A DNA stretch of 64,000 bases from Blakeslea trispora. Its lineage: Eukaryota > Mucoromycota > Mucoromycetes > Mucorales > Choanephoraceae. The position numbers were made by a program, and so were the translations under genes. Location of the stretch: the NCBI GenBank assembly GCA_025331445.1, contig JAIWNE010000039.1:1-64000 (forward strand), in the 5' to 3' direction. This document shows positions 24,015-35,328 of the stretch, piece after piece (position 1 is the first letter of the stretch; each line of letters begins with the position of its first letter). The notes below the pieces were generated by a model. It was not told the origin of the DNA and did not search any database. It saw only the letters and a program-made list of their open reading frames with translations.

Positions 24015-25863
24015 CTAATGACCATGACCATCATGTTCGGGGTTACCCTTAGGCTCTGGTGCAACCTTGATATAATCATCGATTCTCAAGATAGCGATGG
24101 CAGCCTCAGTAGCACTCTTTAATGACTTGATCTTGGACATGGTAGGTTCTAAGATACCTGACTTGACATTGTCACGGACAGTACCATCAATCAACTCAAG
24201 ACCATACCACTTGAGAGCACGCTTACGGTCATCAGCATCAGCATTCAATGCAGTGTTGTGATAGGCACGAAGCTTGGCAACCAATTCTGTAGAGTCCTTG
24301 GCAGCATTGACAGCCAAGGTCTTGGGGATAACAAGCAAAGCATTGGCAAATTCAGCAATAGCAAGTTGTTCACGAGAGCCCAAACTGGTAGCAAAGTTTT
24401 CGAGGTATATGCTCAAAGCGGATTCAACAGCACCACCACCAGGCACAACACTGTTGCTTTCCAAAGTTCTCTTGACAACACAAAGGGAGTCATGAAGTGA
24501 TCTTTCCATTTCATCCAACATGTAGTCATTGGCACCACGCAAGATAACAGAAGCTGAGTTTTGGATCTTGGTGCCCTTGACCAAGATACATTCATCATCT
24601 GAGATACGCTCTTGAACCACTTCCTCGGCTTGACCGAGATAAGCAGCCTCAAAGGTCTCTTCACCTTCCAAGTTGGCCAAAGAAGAAATCAAGGTAGCAC
24701 CCGTTGCCTTGGCAATACGCTTCAAATCGTCCTTCTTACAACGACGAACAGCCATAGCACCAGCTTCAACAAACAACTTGAGACACAAATCATCAATACC
24801 CTTTGTAGTCAAAATGACATTGGCGCCTGTGTCGAGAATCTTTTGGATACGCTCTGTCGTAATTTCAATTTCTCTCTTACGGATGTCTTCCAACTTTTCG
24901 GGATCATCAATTACAATGTTAACACCGAGATGCATACGGGCCTTTTGAAGGTTCATGTCGAGACAGGCAATCTTTGCGTTCTTAATTTGCTTTTTCATGG
25001 CTTGAGAAGCAACAGTACAGTTAAGGGCATAACCACGAACAAATTGAGATTCTAAACCAGATTTACCGTGTGCCTTCAAAATGTTGACAGCTTTGACAGG
25101 GTATTTGGTCTCACCACGAATGTTTGTGGACTTGACTGCAAGCATGGCTTCAACAGCAAGGTTAGCAAAGAACTTGGAGTCACTGAGGGGGGATATGTGT
25201 TAGTTTTTAGCTTGCTTTGTAGATGGAATGAACTTACGATCCAATAATCTTTGAACTCATAGAAGTCTTTGCAGCGTTAATAAGACATTCTTTACCAAGA
25301 GTATCTACCTTGATGGACATTTCGTTGGCAATAAAACGACAAGCTTCCTTGGAGGCTAAACGATAACCAGTGATGATGGTGGTAGGGTGGATCTTGTTCT
25401 TGACAAGTTCATTAGCACGCTTCAAGAGTTCAGCAGCGATGATAACAACAGATGTAGTACCATCACCCACTTCACGGTCTTGTTGCTGAGCAAGTTCAAC
25501 CAACACCTTACCAGCAGGATGTTCAACTTCGAGCAACTGAAGGATGGTAGCACCATCGTTCGTGATTGTGACATCCTAAAAGAAGACAGATGAGCTTTTT
25601 ATTTTTATATAACAGTATAAACCAATCACTTACACCAATTTCATCAACCAACATCTTGTCCAAACCAACAGGGCCCAGAGAACTTTTGACAATATTGGCA
25701 ATGGAAGCAGCAGCAAGCACTAAGAAAAAAAAATAGATGATGTCAATAGATCATCTTTACGCGTCTTATTCGGTTCATAATCACCATTGCTAGAGCGAAC
25801 ATCCTGTCCTGTTGTACGTTCACCTCCTAAAAAGAGAGAATTGCTCTGTTCCTTTTGGTACAT
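24015..25863 (-). CDS. TCP1: T-complex protein 1 subunit alpha (CCT1), cytosolic chaperonin
   Basis: Subunit of the TRiC/CCT double-ring chaperonin that folds actin, tubulin and other proteins with ATP. Exons (minus): 25863-25785, 25719-25634, 25575-25238, 25182-24015; 556 residues, the usual length for this subunit. Landmarks: [14 protein letters not shown] and [20 protein letters not shown] at the N-terminus, the ATPase motif [58 protein letters not shown] and VVPGGGAVE. The subunit-specific regions match alpha rather than the other seven CCT paralogues. The intron after exon 1 uses GTGATT, a weaker donor than the rest. The C-terminus is His/Gly-rich (DGHGH). Confidence 0.96.
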
Positions 25864-26848
25864 GTTTTATATTAAAAAAGATGATGACTAGAATAAAGTA
25901 TGTAAAAAAAGAAAGAAAACTCCACGCACATACACACACCACTCGTTTCTCTGCCTAAATTTTTTTTTAGGCACGTTCTGGTGTGTGCAATGTAGTTTAA
26001 TTCTAGGTGGTTATTGGTGGCTTTTTTGTCACTCTTAAAGTCAGAGAATTGGCGCAGTCTGAAAGTAAAATGAATCTGATGGTCGCTTATATGAATTACA
26101 GCTTTTAAGTTGACCATAGCGAACGAAGTATTCACTATAAAAAAAATTAGAAATAAAGTGGGGGGGGATAAACTAAGATATGAGTGAAATCCTCAAAGCT
26201 GAGAAAAGTCAATCCAAGAGTAAAAATACTCTTTATACAGAGTTTTGGTGTTTGAGCTATTTGGTTTTTTTGTAGCTGGCCTTCGCGCATGTTTCTTTAG
26301 GCACAAGAAAGGAAACTGATTGATTTTGAGCAGCTTTGCACAAAATTGTAAGCATTAAAAATATTGATCTTGTATTGACTGTATGGCGCATGATAGTAGA
26401 GTCTTTCTTTTTTTCTTGGAAACCCCTTAAATAGAATGATAAGCATATACAATAGTCGCTTTGTTCAAGAGTGTTCATATTCTTGCCAAATGCTACTCTT
26501 ATATTATATACTCTCAAATCAAATAACATTTTAGCGCTTGAAGCGATATAAGTCAAAGGGTTGCTACTTTTATTTTGATATTACGCTTATATCGAACAAC
26601 CCTAAATCGAGCGACTACTGTAATGAAGCTATTTTGTTGTCTGGTACCTGCAAAGTTGCAACTAAAGAGTAAATATCAAAACTCTCAACAGAACTAGGAA
26701 TGATATACTGTGTTGATGTGATTGTAGTCAAATAGAATATAAATGGTGAATGAATATCTTTTGGCAAGGCTGTCATGTCTGGGGGGGAGAGAGAAGGTTT
26801 AGCAATTTAAAGCAATTAGAGTTTGTGTAACACTTACAACCTTGCTTA
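25864..26848. other. Intergenic between TCP1 and the Fanzor-like gene
   Basis: About 1 kb. It serves as the TCP1 promoter side and the 3' flank of the Fanzor-like gene. Contains a G run near 26160 and the word TGTCTGGGGG at 26776-26785, which recurs inverted at 31701-31710. No gene recognised. Confidence 0.5.
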
Positions 26849-29800
26849 TCACGCTTCGCGTGCAGCCAATACACCGCTTCTTGTACAGAAGGATGCTGTT
26901 TTGTTGTGCAGTTCAGTGTTGGAGTGACTGATGGTTCTTGAAAATACAGGGAGAGTTTCTTGGAAGAGCAAAGTTGTCATTCCGGAGATGGCAATAGCAA
27001 GGGCAGACACTTTATCTCTGGAGGTTGTGTTACGACCGTGACGAGCAGAAGGGCACTTGGAATTATAGCAGATAAAGGTACCTTTGATTTCTCTATAAGT
27101 TATTTTGTCTTGTTTGATAATGCGCGATCTTGCATGAGTGAGCTTGTTGAAGCAATACACACAAGTCTGGGAAGTATAGTTTTCGTTTGTTATACAGACA
27201 GTCGTATACCTTGCATGCCGATCTTGTTTCCAAATACCACCATATCTAAGATGTCCTCTAATTCTGGAACCTATCCCAAAGCCACGATCACCAATCATCA
27301 TCAACAGTTTTTTTCTTTGTATTTCTTTCCCTTTCTTCTTGACATCTTTCTTTTTCGGTTTAGGATTCGTGAATTCCCTTTCGCGAGAGCAAAGGCGGTC
27401 CTTGATTTTTTTGGTAAAGTATTCCTGCTTCATGGCCTGTTTAGATCTTTGTGGAGAATCATAAAAGTTCCTGACTGTCTGTCTATTGGCTTGCAAAAAT
27501 CGGTAGTTTGTCTGGATTGCTTCTACGGAACTTGCATTGGATAAACTTTTTTCGGACAACACCTTCTCAGCTTCAATCAAATTCACATCATTTGCCTTTT
27601 TAGCAGCAAGCTTGTGTCTGTAGTTCAAGTTTTGGCTTCCAAAGTCAATGTCTTCAGCGTTGATGACAGTGGACGACGGCAAAGGCTGAAATTCTTCTTC
27701 TTGTTCTTCAGTAGTAGTCAAAGCAGAAAACCTGTTGTAGAGCTTCAGATGGTAAGTGTATCTTTGAATAGAAACGGGCACTGATTCAGTCATTTTGACA
27801 ACACCATTGTCTGTTCCAGAGAAGGTAAAATTTTTAGCAATAGTATCAGCGTCACCCATCAGTTGCATATCTTCAGCTTTAGCAATCGTAGACTGGCCCG
27901 TAATCTGCTGCAGTTCTCTAGTCTGTCTGGGCGCTTTTTGATCTCTTTTTGTCAAATTTAATGCTCTTCTGCGGATATACAGCTGGTATCGCTGGTCTGC
28001 CAGTTCAGACTTGACTTGTTGAATAGCCAGAAACAACCTACTTCTATCAGCCTTCAACCCATCAATGTACACCTTGATCTCATTTCTAGCAGCAGTAATC
28101 AACTCTTCATCATTATTGGCATGCGGACGTCGGATACGAGCTTGTATAGTTCTGACAATGTCTGCAATTCGTCTCTGAACACCAGTCATACATTCACCAA
28201 TTTGAGGACAACATACACCTGCCTCTTCTTCAGAATCACTACCCTGCACAACAGCAACTTCAGGTTCTAGATTAATTGGGTTTTTCCAGCCTTGCTTGGC
28301 GGTTTTGATCTGCAAACTAAAATCTTGATTGCTGAATTCTTTAAATCTGGTTTTCAGCTGCTTTGACAAACGGTTGGTGTTCCCCAAGAGTTCATCGACT
28401 TCTTGTCTCAAGGTTTCATTGTCTTTTTCACGCTCATTGAGTATATCTTGCCAAGTCGATTCAGGAATGTTGTATTGACGCTTCTGGCCTGTTACATCAG
28501 CAGTCTGCTTCATGGGCGCTTTCTCTTTCATACCAAGGATTCTGACATACTTTCCACCAGGCAGCAAATGAAGATGATGAGCAAAAACCAATTTACGACG
28601 TCTGCACAACTGTTGTATTCTATCAATCTTGAAAAAAGCATTGAAGACAGCATCCTTATGATTGATGTATTCCAAAGGGCCCCTAATGACTCTGTTGTCA
28701 TAGCCAAAAAATGTCATTTTGTTGTCACCATGCTCGCAGAATGTCTTGAATAACGAAGGTGTATCCAGTCTAAAGGACTTTTGAGTTGCAACAGGCATTG
28801 GGCAAATTTTACGACAGAACTTAGCATAGCCAGCACAGCGCAGCAAATCATTCGCAAGAATTACAAAAGGTAGCTGGTAGCCAATATGAGAGTAGTTTTT
28901 CTTTGAAGGGATGTAAGGTTTTAAGCGTCGTAGTATAAGCAAACACACTTCTGCTTCCTTCTCATTCAAGTCAGAGCGCAGACCTGTCAAGTCTTGTTCG
29001 TTAGGCAAATCTTCATCACGCAACAGCAAGCTCTTGATAAAGCCTTTTAAGCCATTCAACCTGTGTCTAGGAGCATCATCATCAGCATCTTTTAAAGCAT
29101 CCTCTTCTTCGACAACATCATTTTCATCCATGCTTGCGTAGTCTTCTGGTGTAGCAGGCGGAATAGTGCGTGTCTCTTCTGTCATGGGTGGTTGGAAAGT
29201 AACAGGTTTCGGATCGCTTTGGGGATTCATTGGTGCTTTCCCTTTTCCTTCGTATGGCTGTGTGGGAATATCTAACTCCATGCGACTAGTATGTAGCATA
29301 CTGGGACCAGCCTCAGCAGAAGCAGTAGAGGGATGTTGGATAGCAGGGATCTTTCTTGGACGCTCAGAACCTTCGGCGACATCAGGCTCAGAAGGTTGTT
29401 TTCTCTTGGCAGAAGTAGTTTTGGGTTCCTATTGAAAATGGTATAATAGACATAGATGAGTGACTGATTTCCCGTTGATTGTAGACATACATACCTTAGT
29501 TTCCAGAGCTTTTGTGTATGTTGCGATACGTTTCTCACTTTTTTGGGCTCGAGCTTCCCATTTTTGCTTCATATACGCAGATGATGAGCTTTTTGATTTT
29601 TGTCTGTATTTTGCAAGCCGGTAACGTTCTTTGCGGACTATTAACCTTCTTCTGCTTTGATGGAGCAGTGGAAACCAGTTGGTAGGATGACCTGCTTCTG
29701 TCTTACTTCCTTTTGCAGCTTCGTCTTTTCTTTCTTTAGAGGCATTTTTCATAGACTTGATATATTCTTGAAGCTTTTTTTCTCTTGTAGGAGCCAAATG

Positions 29801-30928
29801 AATACGTAGCAACACTAACAAAAGCTTGTCTAGAAGAATGTTGATCATCTTGTTATCACCCCACATGACAGATAGATTGGTAATATAGTTAGTCAGTGCA
29901 GACTCATAGCAGGCCATATGAAGAGTGTTTTTTGGTTGGATGAATTGGCTGACTGAGTCAGAGATGGCTTCCATTAACAGGGTTCTCAAAGGATAATCTG
30001 TTTTGGTCTTTGTTTGCAAGCCACGAACACCATAAAAACCAGACTTCAAAAAATGAATATGTCGGTCAGTGAAGAGAAAAGGAATGTCATTAGCATCAGG
30101 AGAGGCAAGAAAGTTGGAAGCATATGGAGAGGCAGAAAAAATCAAGGTATCTTGTAGCTGAAAGTTACTTGGGAAGATGCTTTGTATTTGAAAGCCATTT
30201 GATCTATCAAATACTGATTTTCCATTGCGAACAGCAAAAGTATGGCTTCGGAAACAGGACATTATCATAAACATGATTGTTTGAAAGTCACTGATAAAGT
30301 TGGAGGTCTGAGGCAGTAGTTCAGCAAGCTTAGTATCAAAGAGTTGTCTAACTTCAGGTGTAAGATCATCTCGTATCAACGAGGGAAAATACGCAGTACA
30401 GACTTCAAAATATTCTTCGGTAACAACAAAGGAAGCAGGTTCGGTAGGGAGCTCTTCTGAAGAAGGTTCAATGGCTTGAGTAGAGCTAGTTGCTTCAGTA
30501 GTAGGATTGCTTACAGACTCTTGGACAACATCAAAATTTTGTTGGACATATCTTCTCCAAAGATCAATTGCTCGAGACACTGAATTATCATTTTGAAATC
30601 TGTTTGCAGATTCTCGCAAACCGAGGTTAGCATGTTTATCCATATCAGCATACAGTCCTCTTGGAATTTGACCAGCAAGAGTTTTGGCTTTGAGAGCAGA
30701 GTAGTTTGGCTTCTTTTTGTTTTTTTCACGGATAATGTTATCGCGTAGCTTGGCTTGGGCTACGATATAAAACAGGTCATGGAATTCTTCTACAGACATT
30801 TCAAATGCACGCCTCATGCCAGGAGCTATGGTAGATGGTTGTTGTTGCACATTGACAGACAACTGGGGCGCAGGAGTATAACGACCGCCCAAATAGAATG
30901 TATCTTGTAGAGCCCTGCGGTAGGACAT
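26849..30928 (-). CDS. TnpB/Fanzor-like RNA-guided nuclease candidate with a very long N-terminal extension
   Basis: Exons (minus): 30928-29495 and 29428-26849; 1,337 residues. The C-terminal third carries the TnpB/Fanzor signature. A first acidic residue lies in FSGTDNGVVKM (D1018). A core strand follows (LLMMIGDRGFGIGSRIRG), then TNENYTSQTC (E1227) leading into a zinc ribbon C1234-X2-C1237...C1265-X4-C1270, and SRDKVSALAIA (D1283). This order, with the glutamate directly before the ribbon, is what I know from eukaryotic Fanzors, which move the RuvC glutamate relative to bacterial TnpB. All three acids and four cysteines are present and the frame is open, so the gene may be active or recently active. 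The first 1,000 residues are unusual: a helical N-terminal half, a Lys/Arg-rich segment near 430-478, an acidic patch and a coiled coil near 810-840. No transposase partner lies nearby. Activity and guide RNA are inference. Confidence 0.75.
26850..26862 (-). other. Perfect 5-bp hairpin overlapping the Fanzor-like stop codon
   Basis: CACGC-TTC-GCGTG forms a GC-rich stem in otherwise AT-rich DNA; its first bases overlap the stop codon. Fanzor/TnpB guide RNAs typically begin at or within the 3' end of the coding region, so this could be part of such an RNA. It is small and could also be incidental. Confidence 0.3.
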
Positions 30929-33906
30929 TGCCTAAGAGGGATTAGATCTATTCATAGCATATTAGTGGGGCAGATATATCAAGGTCAGAATAAAATATAT
31001 CTTACTCCTTCCAGCAATAAGAGATTAGATGTATTAGAAGAATCTAACAGATGAGGTAACAGAGACAAAGAGAAAAACAGAAACAAGTTTTTTTTGGCCT
31101 TTTATATGATAGATTGTATATTCTTTGTTCTCTTTGTGTAACTCTCGGGTGAGACAAACATCTCAGATTTTAAAAATTGAAACCTTTTAAATGTATGTTG
31201 CTGATGATTTTTACCCCAAAAAATCATGTTACTCTGTAATCACAAACTTGATTCCATAAATGGGGCACTTTTCCATTTTCAGAAGGACTTTTTTCATTAT
31301 GTCAAGCAAGTCAGAAGGTCCTCAAAATGCTTAGACAGAACGATGTTACTCGAGAGCATATCTTTCATTGACTCCTCTAATAATGTTCCTTAAACGAAAT
31401 CCAGCTCTTGTAAGGATTGCAGGGCGTTACTGGCTTCGTTTCTGAGACAAGGCTTACTTCATTAGCTTGATTATCTTACTCACTTTCGTTTCTTATTTGT
31501 AATTGAATAAGCTTGCAATCACTGGAATTTTCTTGATGAATTTCTTTGGTAGAAGAGAGAAAATTTTATAGTTTTTAGTAATATTCTGTTTGAGCCCACT
31601 CATTCAAAAACCATTAAGCAAAAACTTAAATGAGCGACGGTAATAACAACTTTTATTGGCTAATAGTGTCCAATCGTATTGCTTATTACCGGCGGAGTAG
31701 CCCCCAGACACAGCAGCCCCGCCTATCTTTTCTGTAAGCGGAATTAAAATTTCACTTGGGCGCAGTAATTACATGATTATCTAAGGTTACCTACAGTTAT
31801 TGACAGTTGGTTAACCACAAACAAATAGGAGCGAGCTAATGTGATCAAGAATTAACTATTTGCCAAATCAACAGCCTTGCAACAATACGTCTCATCTAAA
31901 GACAAAGGGTGTTGTTAGTGTGAGTTCAACTATAGATGTGAGCACATTTTGATACTCTGGACAGACGTGTTAATACATCAATCATAAAGAGCAGCGCCAA
32001 TCGTCTATATGTCGTTTTGGGCTCTATATTGAGATCAATATGAGGTTGGTTCAGAGGCTAGAAAGAACAACACTGATGTAAGACTAGGTTTGCACAATGC
32101 ATAAACTAGCTTGCTTTTGTCCAACTCATGCTGCTATAAGTAATACACTTGAAACTACTATGTCATTGCCACCTGGCGACAAAAAAGACATGAAACAAAC
32201 TGTATGATTCATTGGCATTTTTGAAGCTAAATGACACAAAAGAGAACACTGTTTTATACGAAACATAGATAACCGATGCAGCATACAATAAGTCTGAACA
32301 ATTGAGACAACAGCTACTGATCCTTCTCAAAGTTATCCTAAGAATTAAAACATCACCTTTACCTTTTCAACAAAACTTTTGGCACTTTGTAATAAAAATG
32401 ATAGTGCTCAATCAATTCGACTAAAACCTCAATATTATAAGGTAAGTTTGGATTTAGTCTGGGGAAGAAACGATAATGCCAAGAGATAAGCTACACTTTG
32501 TCAGTCTGTTGAGATACGTAAAGCAAACAGCCAAGTAATCCAAATCTAGTGGCTCATACTCCTTATTTTTGCTTAAAACAGTAACAAAAAAAAAAGAAAG
32601 TAGGATATTCCATGAAAGAGAACAAACAGTGATACATGCACAACTTAAAAGGCAATGTTTTGTTTTGGCTTGAGCGTACGCTGCCAAAGCGATTTATAGA
32701 AAATCTCGCTTTTAATAAAACTTTTTCTTATCTATGCTGCCTTTCTTTTTGTTTTCTGACTAAAGCAATATGTATTATCAGAAGGAGATGAATGATGTTT
32801 AGTTAAACTGAAGACTAAGGCGCTCCTTAGCAGATCCATACAGACTGTGTAACGGAAGGGTTTTTGGAATCAAACTGATTTTGCCACATGTTTGTTGTTT
32901 GCTTTAGTGACATATTCGTTACACTACTAAGAGGCAAAGCCAGTTCTTGTTTGGATGTAACATACGCTATTTGAGCTGATTTGTTTTTAGAGAATCGTGA
33001 GGTATATGTGCCTAGAATATCTTGTGGAGCAGTTGCCCATGTTCAAAAGACAAGTAATTATTTACTTGTTGTCAATTTTTTTTTTTTACTTTGACTGAAT
33101 TTTAATTTTATATTATCACTGTTCTTTTCAAATTTGGAGAGAAGGTGCGACAAAAGTAGATAAGAATAATTGCACTAGAATTATGCATATTTACAGAAAA
33201 GAGAGCTCAACAAAGATGGAACAATCTGAAGGTTACACAAGCACACATAACTTGTCCCTGTCCAGGTCCCAAGGAAGAGGCTTACGTTACCTAATTGCGG
33301 TGTATCAAACAATGATACGATGATGATGTGTCATAATAAAGAAAGAGATAGAGTGTGTTCAACTAAGCGTCCTACTACCTCCTTGCCCTTTATTTGGCTG
33401 GATAAGCAATTGGCTCAATGGGGTTTTGCAGTACGCAAGAACAAACACTTTTATATTTTAAGCCGGAGAGCAGGTTATTTTTATAAACAAAGCAGATGGC
33501 ATCATTACTTGAAAAGAAATAATGATTTTCTTTTTCCTTGTTGTGGTAAGATTCATTTGATAAGATGATCTTGATTGATAGAACGCGTCTAATTTCTTTA
33601 ATAAACTTTAGCACTGAAAGACGAATGTCTTTCGTCATAGATATTAGCAAATGATTGTCTATACAGTTTATCCGACACAGCTCAAAAGCCAAGGGTATCC
33701 TTTATTTGTGGAACGGAGGCTTTTGTATCTATTAAAAACATGCTTAGCATGTCTAATTTGATCTCAGCATGATTTATACAGTAAAAAAAAAAACTTTTTT
33801 TTTTTATTAAGGTACAGGAATATTATATATACAAAGAAATGATGAAATGGTATCAATTCTATAAAAGAATAACAATAATGAAAATACACAAGATAGATAA
33901 ATAAGA
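30929..33906. other. Three-kilobase gene-free tract
   Basis: Upstream of the Fanzor-like gene. The only compositional outlier is a GC-rich block at about 31689-31740 (GGCGGAGTAGCCCCCAGAC and following) in AT-rich surroundings. Short frames at 32454-32687 (minus) and 33320-33692 (both strands) have no recognisable features. No tRNA-like or repeat array was seen. Confidence 0.45.
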
Positions 33907-34752
33907 TTAAATAGAGAAGCGACGAACAAGAGTAGCTCCCCATGGTTCATCATTAGATGATAGATCTTCAATAGGGAACTTTCCAGGGCGAGATGCATCC
34001 AATGCACGTTGGAAAGCAGTAGCGATAGGCTCAAGGAACAAGAAACCACGCACTTCCTCCTTCAATTCATTCTCATTAGGAGCTTCTAGAACAGCCGTGA
34101 AAGGAACATTGAAAGCATCATCTGTTAACACAAGTCGAGTTCGACCTTCAGATAAGGCCTCAAAACGCACTTGATTTCTGTAATCAAACCGACACATTCC
34201 CTTAGAGCCATCAGGAGAGTCTTGCTCGAACCACCAAACAGGAGAGATACTTCGGCGCACATGCTTGTTGAGCTCCAATGTACGTCCAATATGACCATCA
34301 GGTCGAAGTGAAGGCATAGAAGAATATTGAGCGGTGGGCATACCCAGCATGGTTTGACGGCTCTTCTTCATGTTTGGGCGAGATGTTCTAAATAAGACGG
34401 TGCAGGGTCCCAAAGCTGATTGATACAAAACACAATCATTCTCATCTTCAGCAGAGGCTTCCAATGCATATTGGCTGTTTTCATCAAACGGAATCCATTC
34501 GCTTGTTCTGAGGGAGGGATCAGCCAAGAGACTAGCATGAAAGTACCATACAGGCTCTAATGTGCGAAGGATGCCACGAGTTTCCTGTACTGACATGCCA
34601 GTAGGTGTCTGAGGGGTTGAATCATGAGATGAAGAATTTGAAGTGATTGAAGACACTGAGGAACTTGGCAAATAGGTCTGGTTGATTGAGCTATGGTTGT
34701 TGCTCTTCTTTGATTTCTTTTTTAAGCTAAAAATGTTACGAATTGTGTTCAT
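33907..34752 (-). CDS. Single-exon protein with two WWE-like modules
   Basis: 281 residues, no intron. After a basic, Ser-rich N-terminus (SLKKKSKKSNN) come two regions that look alike. At about 66-125 is EPVWYFHASL, then WIPFDENSQYALEASAED and LYQSALGPCTVLF. At about 165-225 is SPVWWFEQDSP, then CRFDYRNQVRFEALSEG and LVLTDDAFNVPF. Paired aromatic residues, an FD/PFDE turn, Q..(L/F)E and a closing hydrophobic strand are the WWE pattern, a fold that binds ADP-ribose-containing ligands or proteins in ubiquitin and PARP enzymes. No catalytic domain accompanies them. The fold assignment is by eye; the gene itself is well supported by its open frame and conserved-looking core. Confidence 0.6.
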   Translation of the reverse strand: MNTIRNIFSLKKKSKKSNNHSSINQTYLPSSSVSSITSNSSSHDSTPQTPTGMSVQETRGILRTLEPVWYFHASLLADPSLRTSEWIPFDENSQYALEASAEDENDCVLYQSALGPCTVLFRTSRPNMKKSRQTMLGMPTAQYSSMPSLRPDGHIGRTLELNKHVRRSISPVWWFEQDSPDGSKGMCRFDYRNQVRFEALSEGRTRLVLTDDAFNVPFTAVLEAPNENELKEEVRGFLFLEPIATAFQRALDASRPGKFPIEDLSSNDEPWGATLVRRFSI

Positions 34753-35328
34753 CTGTCAGAGATTTGTATAGAAGGAGGAGAAAGGAAGAGGAAATGTCAG
34801 AATTTGGGTCCCTTTTTATTTATTTTTATCTTTCTGCAACGGAGTATTAAAGTCGAGATATTATTAGACTACTTTATTGTTCAAGAAACAAACTTGAGAC
34901 TGATATTCTACACACGCACACATACGCACATCTTAATATGGAGTCATATTCTTTATGCTCTTTTCTCTTTATAAAGGCTACCAGTATAAATCGACTTGAG
35001 CTTCCAAATCCATTTTTCATGTGCTTTCTGTTGCCTTGTCATTTTGCTCTTCTCTCACTGTCCATGTTTCGGGTTTGAGTAAAAAGTAAGCCGATCTGAG
35101 TAACAATCTGTTCTTAATTTGGTGTATGAATGATGCCAAACCACACCGCAACATCTCCGTAATAAACTTATAAAACACAGCCTCAAAACAAAATGCACTC
35201 CTAATCAAATCTCCTACTTTTTTATTTGAATAGACCCCTTAGTGATAAGCAATAGAACATGGTATAATACATAGTGGATAGGTCATAGAATAAATAGATA
35301 ATAATAATATACATAATTAGATGGATGG
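34753..35328. other. Intergenic, no gene seen
   Basis: About 575 bp between two minus-strand genes; should contain the promoter of the WWE-like gene and the 3' end of the Sel1 gene. T/C-rich tracts near 34810-34840. Confidence 0.5.

Noticed and set aside
24612..25055. 147-residue plus frame opposite TCP1
   Set aside because: Antisense shadow of a conserved chaperonin exon.
29429..30928. Treating the upstream 499-residue frame as a gene separate from the Fanzor-like frame
   Set aside because: GTATGT at 29494 and an AATAG acceptor at 29429 join the two frames in exact phase, and the upstream frame otherwise ends in intron-like sequence.
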